A DNA stretch of 64,000 bases. It comes from Rostrohypoxylon terebratum (lineage: Eukaryota; Ascomycota; Sordariomycetes; Xylariales; Hypoxylaceae). How positions within the stretch are numbered: position 1 is the stretch's first letter; every line of letters begins with the position of its first letter. A program made the position numbers and the translations under genes. The DNA is taken from the NCBI GenBank assembly GCA_022497145.1, contig MU385910.1:62001-126000 (forward strand), read 5' to 3'. The notes under the pieces were generated by a model. That model searched no databases and was not told the DNA's origin. It was given only the letters and a program-made list of their open reading frames with translations. Shown piece by piece: positions 24,317-33,564 of the stretch.

Positions 24317-25143
24317 TTAATTCAACCATTTATCGACGGCGACATGGTTAGTAACATGTTCAAAGGCCTTCAAGGCATGCCCGTAAGAATCCATTACGCT
24401 TTTTATACGGGCTGTCATATCTGCGCCTAGAGGAAATATTCGCTCCGCTCCAAGTTTGGCCCCAACACCCTCTCCAAGAACGATATCCTAGACGGCCTTC
24501 ATAGCTTTGCCCTTGTCGCCCAAGCCGGCACTCGCACCAGGCAGTTTTGATTTGGTATTATTGAGAAATTGGGATATCGGATCGGAAACCGAGCCTTTCT
24601 AGTCTCCTGAGGGAGTATCCTTGCCTACAATGGTGTTGACGACCATATATGTGTTAAATGTGCCTAAAATGACGGGCAGGACCTGGATATTGTACGGGGC
24701 CACCTCCTTCGCCAAAAATCCGGTTATGCCTAACACCGTAAATTAGGTCAGAAAAGGGTTCGTACTGAAAACAACAAGTTGGGATAAGCACACCATTGAG
24801 GCCAGCTTTAGCTCCGGCATAAGGACCCATCGTATCTCTGCCCTCTAGAGAGCCTCCCGTGCTGGAGTGAACGGTGATGCCGTATCGGCGTTTGCGCATG
24901 TGCGGCACAACTGCTCTAATCAGGCGCCAAGGGCCAGGATACATGCACTCTCTATATGGCCAAGGTGCTGAAACAGCTATTAAGTCTGAAAACAAGTTAG
25001 TAAGACTTATCAGCTGAGTCAATGTTAGCATCGGCGTTGCAGGTTGTCCATCTTGAGCGATTCTAGGGTTCCTGGAGTTTACCTTGCTGTTCCCTAATTG
25101 GGAGACCATGGGCGTTTATAAAGACGCGACGGTCTCGATCCAT
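24317..25143 (-). pseudogene. decayed short-chain dehydrogenase/reductase
   Basis: Minus-strand remnant of a classical SDR. Three segments are joined by intact-looking introns, one with TACTAAC and a TTTTCAG acceptor (ending near 24988) and one from GTGTGC to GTTAG (about 24795-24729). The product shows PGPWRLIRAVVPHMRKRRYG, VHSSTGG (catalytic Ser region), GPYAGAKAGLNG (the YxxxK catalytic pair) and LAKEVAPYNIQVLPVILGTFNT. Two in-frame TAG codons break the C-terminal half, at 24599-24601 and 24488-24490. The NNAG strand upstream is degraded (VFINAHGL), and the N-terminal NAD(P)-binding Rossmann segment (TGxxxGxG) is missing. The frame otherwise runs to a natural stop at 24317. Decay appears recent, since sequence beyond both stops remains readable. 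It probably made a fungal SDR of unknown substrate. Confidence 0.78.
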
Positions 25144-26737
25144 ACAACTTAAGTGACCAATGACCCATGAGGGAGGACCTACCTATCATGGCACGGTCGT
25201 CAGAAGAAATGGCCAAGCCGACTGTTTCTTGTACTTCTGGAACCTACCTACCCAGATATAGAGGTATCTACTATCTAGAGGTTTAAGCCAATGCCAAAGT
25301 AACAAGATCTCCACTACCAATACGACAACGAATATGTAATTAATGTCTCTAGAGCTAGCTTTTTCCAAACTTACACACATTTATGAACCTGCGAATAGGA
25401 ATCGGCAGGCAGAATTAGTTGCTGACGACATCTATCTACACTCGATGGCTCCTGATAATGCCAGGGCCAATACATGTGATAGCATGTCACCCAATGGCAT
25501 AGCTGCCCAGATAAATCAAACTTGAGGCGCCGGGCTCAGAGTTGCTATCCCCGAGTAACTCCTAAATCGACGATGTAGTACTATAAACCTGAGATAATTA
25601 GAAACCCTATCTAAAATGCGGAGTGTCTGCTCCAGGTATTTTAGGGGTTCCAAGCTGCGGGACTAGCCCATTGCATTGACTGAGTCGCAGATAAAAAAAC
25701 ATTCGATTTTTCTCCTATTCGAAGTCGGGGGGTTTTGCAGCCAGTCAGGGGTAGATAGAACTTTCACTGTCCTTCAAAATGAAAATGAAATCAAAGGAGA
25801 TTCTTAAAGCGATCTAGTTACCTAGGTAGGCATCCATATAGGTACATACTAGGCACTTATTCGTCTATTATCTTGCTATGATTTCCATAAATTAAATAGG
25901 TAGCAATTTTCGAATGATCAGGTAATATATGAAACAATAGAGTATATCTACACGACACTTCAATTGATATAAGTGGATGTGTAGAATAATGTCAGAGAAG
26001 GGCGTAGCCGTAAACTTGGAACGGGGGGATTATAGGGGATTATATCACCTTCAAACAAATCAATCGTCTGAAAGAGTAGTAGGCAGACTTGCCGATGGGT
26101 GTACTACTCTATGAGCCGAACGAGCTTGTTAAAAAAGCCCGTCCAACGATTTCGGGAAATTCGGATAGTTATCTAGGATCGTGCTTGATTTATTATTATT
26201 ATTATTTTTCCAGTTGTAGAAATCCTACACACGCCTTGGTGCCTAGATGAATGCTACCTTAAGGACCAAATATAGAACAGGTGTAGTAGTGAGGGTGATT
26301 TGAGGTATCATACAGCAGCATCAATGAGGCGGGAAGAACGAGTCTAAACCAAAAAGAATTCACCTCATCGTCTACCTACATGCGCATTGTTACAGGTTGA
26401 TGGTATATGCTACCTATGAGCGAGGCGAGGCACCAATCCCCTGATATTTTGAAGCTCCAAAGATACGATACATTGCTAGCCCTGGAGGTTACCTCTTGGC
26501 AACAGCAGCTGAAAAGAAGACAAGCACCCTCTCCTGTAAATTGCCAGTACCAAACACCATTCCTTCGTCGAGTATTCGCCATAGTTCGATATACGGATAC
26601 TCTCTTAACTCCTCCAAGGTGAGATGAGTAGTCAATAGGAACCCTGACATTCTTGACAATCTCCCAATCTCCCAATATACCTGTCTAGTATCCAGGGATG
26701 AGATGACAAATGCGACACAATGTCTAACCAACATTAC
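25144..26737. other. intergenic, 1.6 kb
   Basis: No gene recognised. It has one short CCTAGGTAGG copy near 25821 and an AT microsatellite (TTATTATTATT) near 26191. Short frames at 26376-26734 show no domain. It must include the promoter of the membrane-protein gene at 26738. Confidence 0.45.
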
Positions 26738-27805
26738 ATGTTAATCTTGTATGTTCTTATTACCATTAGTTGTACCCCTTTCTCCATTCTTGCGAAAGAA
26801 ACCATTGCTATCCGACTAGCTGGTTATCCATTTGAGCGTAAGAGCTATTTCATGGCTTCATCTTACATAGAGCATATTATGGCGTAACACGAGCCCCTAT
26901 AATCTCTCGCGGCACAGGCAACTTCGAATTTCGAGAATTTCGAGAATAGTGCTGATATGTAGGTATGAGCAGACGTGATCTTGGCAGACTGCGGTGAAGG
27001 CGCCCAGCAGGTATCCGAAGCCGCGTACTATCAGCGCATTCAAAATGAGCCGAACGACACCGCGCCGGTCTTTACGGATGACCGCGTTCATTCCTGGACA
27101 AATTCCTACTTGCGGACATATTTCGAAAACGCGCACACGGAGTTCACGGCTAGCCTAGGGCCGGAAGTCAAGGATGGAGAAATAGCAGGGACTGCGTATG
27201 ATGAATACGTCAACTACACGTGTTATCAGATGCCTTCAACCTACGTCTATAACAGTAGCAACGACCTCGGTTGCTTCCAGAGATACTACTGTGGTCATGG
27301 TAGGTCTTCATGATGCTCCCGTCTTTTATGACATGTAGGATCTAGGACCTAGGTACTCACGTTGCTAGGTGTGCCACTTTCTATTGGGACAACATCGTCT
27401 GCCCTCCCATCAGCCACGTCCAGCACGATCTCGCTACCGTTTCCGACACTAACGTCATCGGCCTCAAATGATAGCAAATCTCTATCGGCGGGTGAGATAA
27501 TTGGTATTAGTAGCGGCGCAATTTTGGGCGTCCTTTTTGTTGTTGGCATGGCTATAATGATGATATGGAGACGACGGATACGAATGAAAGAAGACCCTAA
27601 AGCTTTAGATCATCGGTCTGCGGAGGAAATAGTAAGGAAGCCAGAGATCCCACCAATGTCTGAGGCGGATGGGTTTCCGGCGGGCAGTGAGTTGGAAACA
27701 CCGCTGCCGACGTACGAACTAGGCGGACCATGCCGCCCCGTGGAGATCCATAGTTATCCTATTGCAGAGTTGGAAGGCGATTGGAAGTTGGTGCGGTGGG
27801 CTTGA
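26738..27805 (+). CDS. fungal single-pass membrane protein with signal peptide
   Basis: Three exons (26738-26837, 26973-27299, 27369-27805) give 287 aa; phases agree throughout. Exon 1 encodes a clear signal peptide (MLILYVLITISCTPFSILA), then KETIAIRLAGYPFE. The extracellular part (residues 20-180) has few cysteines (LADC, YTCYQ, LGCFQRYYC), aromatic patches and a Ser/Thr-rich stem (about 147-182) likely to be O-mannosylated. A single helix (IIGISSGAILGVLFVVGMAIMM, about 186-207) is followed by WRRRIRMK, fixing a type I topology, and a 75-residue cytosolic tail with PLPTYELGG. The layout recalls cell-wall sensors or adhesin-like proteins of Pezizomycotina. The LADC...AYY opening matches a fungal-only uncharacterised family I have seen, without a known function. 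A palindromic CCTAGG repeat lies inside intron 2. Confidence 0.72.
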
Positions 27806-28579
27806 AGCTGCCCAGGTGATAAATGGAAAATTGAATGTGTAAATGTATTATCATTTAGTTATATATCGTAGTATTATGTATATTAAGTGCCAGCTGAAGA
27901 ATAGGATGGGACGGGGATCGAATATGTGATAAAATAATCCTGATATATTGATTAGTAATGTATACTATTCGATTCAAAACTCGAAAACCGAGATATTAGC
28001 ATTTTCGATTGGTGAAGTTTCTTGAAAATAAATTAACGAAATCACATACCAAAAAAAATGAGATATTGTGTATTGTGTGTTGAATAGACGATGAAGGGAT
28101 GAAGGTGTGAAGATGTGAATTGTTATAGGGCGCTAGCAGCCCTGGAGGAGAGGAGGGTTAAGGTTAGAAGTCAGAACTTTAGAATAGGCTCCACAAGGCT
28201 TATCAGCGACTAAGGTTAGTGCATGACGTCGGGGTCGACCTCGGCGCGCTGATAAGCATCAAATAGGTCAACCATACCCATACACATGTCACTAAAAAAT
28301 AACGATCTCACTCCAAGCCTTGAACTTACCAACTCTTCAACATCGATCCTGCTGCCTAGATGTAGATCCTTACCACCAGCTATGCCTTAGTTTTCACCGA
28401 CATTTGAATAACTAACGGAATACCTGCCTAGGACCTAGGTACTAGGTACTTATTATGCAAGCTTGTTCTCTCCTCTTCGTTGTTCTCAAGCAAGGTGCAA
28501 TCCATCTGGCCAGACCCAAAATAAGGCCTGGTATCACAATTTATTCATGAAAATCTATCTGGTCTAACCCTTTCTCAAC
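27806..28579. other. intergenic with a perfect hairpin
   Basis: About 770 bases between two plus-strand genes. It contains an 11-bp perfect inverted repeat (28198-28208 with 28247-28257, GCTTATCAGCG arms) around a 38-nt loop holding TGACGTCGGGG. A CCTAGG palindromic repeat copy lies at 28428-28450. It carries the promoter of the CHMP7-like gene. Confidence 0.55.
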
Positions 28580-30085
28580 ATGAGTGATCTTCTCAATTAT
28601 CTAGTCCAACATGACCAGAACTTCAGAAGGTAAAACTAACACCCCTTGTTTTGATATGTTGATATAGCGATCTCGAATATGTATTGGTTCTGACACAATC
28701 AATCTATCACCAGAGCTCGGCTTCCAGCTCTCTACTCAGACTTCCGCTCTCAGCGCACCCTAAACCCGGATGGCTTCGCTGCCAACGTCGCAGCATGGAA
28801 GCAGGGACTCTCTTCCGCCGCACTCGCCGGCTACACACCGTCTAAATCAACTACGCGAAACCACCTAGTCCTCGACCTAGACGGCGATTCGCTCCTACGA
28901 TCCCTCGAAAGTAAGCAATTCGGGCGACCCTTAGCATTGGGCACTGTTCTGCAGGAGGCCATAACGAATGGGGAGATGATGTCACTGCAGCAATTCCTCA
29001 AGGCGAAGGAGAGTATATATTATCGATCATGGGGTAGCATACCATGGTCCGTTATGTCTTGGGGTCTAAAGCAGGTAGGGATAGGTGGACCAGGCGACAG
29101 CCTACCCAAAGGTCAATTCGTTATCTTGCAAAATCTAGAGGTGATTGCCAAGACATTTAATGAGGCGATTGCCGGTCGCACGTCGCCATTCGAGCGAAGC
29201 TTTTCGAAGGTTCACTTCCGACGAACGTTCTCCGATGGTCTACTCGAAAAGAACCAACAGCTCTCGGAAACGGACTTTGAGGTGTTGGTGAAGTTTCTAT
29301 CCCGGGACAAGAATATACTGGCTACAGACGGGAATACGATCAAGATTCGGAATAGTACTGAGGACATGATTATCACGGAAGAGGATTCGGCGATCGCATC
29401 CCTCAAGGAGTTAATGGAGGATTTGACACGGCAAACCGAGCTATTAAATCATCGTATCGATGAACTAAACATCGCAGCCCAAGATGCTGTGCGCAGAAAG
29501 AATAAGATCGCCGCGCTGGCTGCCCTAAAGTCAAAGAAACAAGCCGAGGCGAACCTGTCGCGACGTCACGCTACACTCAGCCAACTGGAAGACGTCGCCT
29601 CTAAGATCGAGCAAGCAGCTGATAATGTCCAACTAGTAAAGGTCATGCAGTCAAGCACAGTCGCGCTTCGCAACTTGAATGCTCAAGTGGGCGGCGCAGA
29701 CAAGGTCGACGAGGTACTGGATAATCTACGCGAGCAGATGGGCGAGGTGGACGAAGTAGGCAACATAATCGCCGAAGCAGGACCTGGCGCCACCATCGAC
29801 GAGGCCGAGGTAGACGACGAACTTGAGGCTATGCTAGCGGACGAGAAAAAGAAGGACGAGGAGGCAGCGAAGGCCAAACGGGAGGCTCAGGAAGAGAAGG
29901 AAGTCGAACAAACGAGACGCAAGCTCGTCGAGCTGGAGAGGTTGGGACCTTTACCCCTGCCTGGCCAGGTGACAGAGAAGGAGACGAGGCCTATCACGCC
30001 CGTCACTGCGACTGCTAATGAGTTAGACGACATGCGTATACAGAACGGTAGTGGGGCGCAGAAGATAGCGCAAAGGGCAGAATGA
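28580..30085 (+). CDS. CHMP7: CHMP7/Chm7-like ESCRT-III family protein
   Basis: Two exons (28580-28629, 28714-30085) give 473 aa. CHMP7 recruits ESCRT-III to the inner nuclear membrane for nuclear-envelope sealing and surveillance. The N-terminal half (residues 1-210) has the winged-helix/Snf7-N arrangement of this family (ARLPALYSDFRSQRTLNPDGF, WGSIPWSVMSWGLKQV). The C-terminal half is a Snf7 domain with long coiled coils: LMEDLTRQTELLNHRIDELNIAAQDAVRRKNKIAALAALKSKK, then VMQSSTVALRNLNAQVGGADKVDEVLDNLREQMGEVDEVGNII. A Glu/Lys-rich coil and PLPLPGQ end it, resembling a MIM motif. The first exon is only 50 nt. The stop is 62 bases from the RAD18 stop on the other strand, so the 3' UTRs probably overlap. 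Confidence 0.87.
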
Positions 30086-30147
30086 ATTTATTAGAGACAA
30101 ATTTGATACTAGATTGTTTGATTGGGACAAGCAAGACGTAATCTATT

Positions 30148-31497
30148 TTACGATATCGCTGCCGTCTTGGTTGTTGAGGTATCTAGATCTACAGTCCCGC
30201 CGTTGGTCCCATCCGGAGAAGTCGTGTCGGTCAAATCGATTACCCCGGTTGCTATTATGGGAGTGGTTGGAGCTTGCTGTTCTTCCCAGTGATGTTGATG
30301 TAAAGGTGTTGGCGTCTCTATATTTGGATGCACTGTAGAATTAACTTCTCCGCTTTCCTCTTCCTCGTTTTCGGCGCCGGTGGTTTGCTGCGTCTCCCCT
30401 GTATTATTTTCATATTTACTAACTTTCTGCGTTGCTAATGCTTTATTTCGTCGCGCATTAGCTATGAGGTCTTTAAATGAATTGTCATGCTTGGACGCCC
30501 ACGCAGCACCGTCGAAATCCTTGTCTTTGATTTGTGTCCCGATGTTAATAGACCTTGACGATATTGGTGCTCTAGAGCCCACTGTACGCTCCCACGTATC
30601 TAGATCGTGTAGCAATTCTCGTTTTGGTCTTGGGTACTGCGAGTCGCAATTTGCGTTCCATATTGTCATCCACTCCTTATGCCTCTTCTCTAACATCTGT
30701 CGATTTCCTGTCGTCGATATTCCCAAATCCGACATCTTTTTCCTTAATTGCTGCTCCTTGAGGATTGAGTAATTTATTGCGGGCAAGCGCTCGAGGTTTC
30801 TGCGTTGCAACTTTTTAGGAGATGGGTCGAATGCAACGGGTATGCTGTTAGAACGGGAGGGCTGCCTCGAAGGGGTTTTCTGAGGTTGGGGTTCTCCTGG
30901 GCAGGACGTATCGAGGTGTCTGTTCACCTGAGCTTCTTTCATTCGCTGCCAACATATAGGACACGCAACGAGCCCATCGTCGGGCTCAAAATTGGATTGG
31001 TCTTGATCTGGTACGTCTGCTTCTAAGCGCGCCATCTCATATGTCGCCTCCATACTCCTCGATTTGCTTAATCTTGTAGAAGATCGTAATCTTTTGCCCG
31101 ATGGTTGGCTACTCGATTCAAAATCATTCGTCTCTTCCAACTTTCTCTTCATTGGTTCGGCTGCTGCTTCTTGCGACTGCCTCGCGAAAAGCAGGACGTC
31201 GGAACGGGCCTTTGTGAATGTTGTTACAACCTCCTCCATGGACCAATTGCTACGTAATTTCATTTCCTGCTCGGTCGTACGACATAGAGGACATTTCCCA
31301 TCGTTTGAAAGTGCGCGACGAATACATATGGAGCAGAAGGTATGATTGCAAGAGGTAAGCATGGGTGTCTTGTAGAAGTCCTTACAGACCTGACATCGCA
31401 ATGCGGCTTCTACAGCAGCGAGGCCGGAGAGGGGTGTTGACAGCCAGTCGGTGGAGTCGGCGACATCGTCGAAGGATTCGAGGATATTATCATTCAT
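30148..31497 (-). CDS. RAD18: RAD18, post-replication repair E3 ubiquitin ligase
   Basis: Single exon, 449 aa, ATG at 31497. RAD18 with Rad6 mono-ubiquitinates PCNA at Lys164 at stalled forks and so switches replication to translesion synthesis. All three family domains are visible in order. The C3HC4 RING (Cys35, Cys38, Cys50-x-His52, Cys55, Cys58, Cys69, Cys72) is in CQVCKDFYKTPMLTSCNHTFC. The UBZ4 zinc finger is CPICWQRMKEAQVNRHLDTSC (179-199). A SAP DNA-binding helix pair is at about 246-280 (LKEQQLRKKMSDLGISTTGNRQMLEKRHKEW). The RING-proximal region WSMEEVVTTFTKAR also fits. The C terminus is low complexity. The gene lies head to head with POL32. Equivalent to Neurospora uvs-2. Confidence 0.95.
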   Translation of the reverse strand: MNDNILESFDDVADSTDWLSTPLSGLAAVEAALRCQVCKDFYKTPMLTSCNHTFCSICIRRALSNDGKCPLCRTTEQEMKLRSNWSMEEVVTTFTKARSDVLLFARQSQEAAAEPMKRKLEETNDFESSSQPSGKRLRSSTRLSKSRSMEATYEMARLEADVPDQDQSNFEPDDGLVACPICWQRMKEAQVNRHLDTSCPGEPQPQKTPSRQPSRSNSIPVAFDPSPKKLQRRNLERLPAINYSILKEQQLRKKMSDLGISTTGNRQMLEKRHKEWMTIWNANCDSQYPRPKRELLHDLDTWERTVGSRAPISSRSINIGTQIKDKDFDGAAWASKHDNSFKDLIANARRNKALATQKVSKYENNTGETQQTTGAENEEEESGEVNSTVHPNIETPTPLHQHHWEEQQAPTTPIIATGVIDLTDTTSPDGTNGGTVDLDTSTTKTAAIS

Positions 31498-32116
31498 TTG
31501 GGCTTGAAAGGATAATTAATAGGATATTAATTTAGTACATTAGGTATCTAGGACCTAGGTGTGGATGTACTTCACACGAGCGCTTTTCTTGAGCGTTCTT
31601 AATCTTCGGCAATTGTTTGGCGGCTGGAGCAATTGGTATTTTATGATAGAACTCGTATATCCGATCCTAGGATCCAGGCATCAACGGTGAGGTAAGTAAA
31701 AAGATAAAAAAAAAAAAAGTTATAAAAAAGTTGAATTGGATGAATTAGATGTCTAATGAGACTAATGAGATCATTGAGTCGCGATTTCCTTTTGACGCGC
31801 TGGCCATTAAAAAATTGAACCCCTGTTATTACTGGTTGTTGCCCACCAGGCTGTAAGGTACCCCTGTAAGACCGCCACCCCGACCGCTAGCCCCACCACT
31901 TAACGCGTTTCTTGACGCGATTATCTACACTAGCACGGGGGTACCTAACAGTTTAACTTTTTGAGTTAAGGTTAAACTCAACAATAACTTTTAACAACCC
32001 AATAACCGTCAATTGACATTAGATGGGTGAATATTTGACAATAAGCATACTGCAACTTGCTCGCTGAATTCGGGAATTGGTCGACTTACTCCAGATTTGT
32101 GTGGTGGCACGTCAAT
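31498..32116. promoter_or_regulatory. shared divergent promoter RAD18-POL32 with MCB-like sites
   Basis: 619 bp between two divergent replication-repair genes. It contains a perfect MluI cell-cycle box ACGCGT (31903-31908), a near match ACGCGA (31915-31920) and ACGCGC (31795-31800). MCB elements bind MBF (Mbp1/Swi6) and drive G1/S transcription of replication genes in yeasts. The shared arrangement could coordinate both genes; the regulatory function is inferred from motifs alone. An A-run is at 31708-31719 and a CCTAGG repeat copy at 31547-31560. Confidence 0.6.
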
Positions 32117-33564
32117 ATGGACGACTACAAGCAATATCTAGCCCAGAAAATCCTCACGGAGGATCAGCTTGTGAGTTTTACTACTACCAAGATCTGTTTT
32201 TTCTTCTTTTTTATCTTATTGACATATTCATTCTGAAGGTCTCTTATCGCCTCTTGAGCCGAGCTTTGAAGGTTCATGTCAACACTGCTAAAGAGTATGA
32301 ATATAGTTCTCTGCTCTACGACATTGACGAGTACTAACCAATTTTAGAATGCTATATGAGTTTCATAAATGGCAGAATGACAAACATCCAGGAACTCTCC
32401 ATGCTACCTATCTTATCTACGGTAGTAAGAAGAAGTCTGAAAAAGCAGAAGAGCAGGATGGCGATGTGAAGATGACCGATTCACAGAATTCGGAAGAGAT
32501 GCACGTTCCTTTCTCGGACGATGTGCCCACCTATATTCTATCTCTGGTTAAAGAGGAGCAACTGCAAGGTCAGTAAAACACACGTTTTCCTTCGCAGGGG
32601 TTGCTAACAGGAAGCAGATGCATTAAGGGAATATCATGAGGTCACGTCCATTCACGTCTATAGCCTTGCACCACATCCGCTGAAAGATCTTCAGCTGTTG
32701 GCCGATACAGCTCGACAAGTCATAGAAATGTCGACTACGGGTGATGTTCCGGCTTCGAGCAAAGAATTCGGTTCTATTGCTAACCCTAACATGCACAAGA
32801 GGGAGCGCCGTGGGCCAGCTTCAAAACCTGCAGCTAGTGCCTCTACCCCCAAGCCGGAGCCGAAGCAGGAATCAAAACCTGCCGTCGTGAAAGAGGATTC
32901 GAAAGCAGCACCTCCAGCTAGTGGAAAGGGTTCGGTAGCTGCAACTGCTAAGAAGTCGACAACTGTTTCATTAAAGCGTCAAGGCTCGTCGGGAGGCATT
33001 GGTCAGATGTTTGCCAAGGCAGCCTCCAGACCCAAGAGGCCCGTTGCGAAGCCTACCGCTGCTGAGGAAGATCAGAAAATGGCTTTGTCCGACGACGGAG
33101 AAGATGATACAGAGCCAATGCCAAGTGCCAAGGAAGAGTCAAGTAGTGCCAGGCAATCAAGAATAAGCCGCCAAGCCGAGCTCCGTCGCATGATGGAGGA
33201 GAGCGACGAGGAGGAATCCGAGAAACCGGAAAGCCCGGCTGATGAACCTATGGAAGAGGAACCACCCGAGCCTGAACCGGAACCAGAACCCAAGGCCGAA
33301 GAACCGTCGGAGATAGTGTCAAGTACGGGCGACGGCCGGCGAAGGGGAAGACGACGGGTCACAAAGAAGAAGCAGGTCATGGATGATAAAGGTTATCTAG
33401 TGACAATACAAGAACAGGGCTGGGAATCATTTTCGGAGGAAGAGAAGGCGCTTCCTCCGGCTAAACCGAAAACCCAACCAACCAAGCCGGAACCCGGTAC
33501 GAAGTCTAAGAAGGCGACAGGGAAGGGCCAAGGAAATATTATGTCCTTCTTTTCGAAAAAATAG
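32117..33564 (+). CDS. POL32: DNA polymerase delta subunit POL32/Cdc27
   Basis: Four exons (32117-32170, 32239-32294, 32348-32568, 32618-33564) give 425 aa. This is the third subunit of DNA polymerase delta, needed for processivity, break-induced replication and mutagenic bypass. The N-terminal domain that binds the B subunit (residues 1-145: DDYKQYLAQKILTEDQLVSYRLLSRALKVHVNTAKEMLYEFH, then ATYLIYG) fits Cdc27. It is followed by an acidic, disordered, Pro/Lys-rich linker typical of the family. The C terminus QGNIMSFFSKK is a PIP box (QxxIxxFF) for PCNA binding. The first two exons are very small (54 and 56 nt), and the introns have TACTAAC or CTAAC branch sites. It is divergent from RAD18. 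Confidence 0.93.

Noticed and set aside
24488..24601. RIP (C-to-T) origin for the SDR stops
   Set aside because: If the family residues are Tyr, the changes to TAG are transversions, not the C-to-T transitions of RIP; no general CpA loss is evident.
26376..26734. Two minus-strand frames ahead of the membrane-protein gene
   Set aside because: Mutually overlapping frames without recognisable protein features; the region is more simply the promoter.
31903..31920. Reading the MCB-like sites as proof of MBF regulation
   Set aside because: ACGCGT occurs elsewhere in the window by chance (for example near 2139 and 7646), so it is kept only as a hint.
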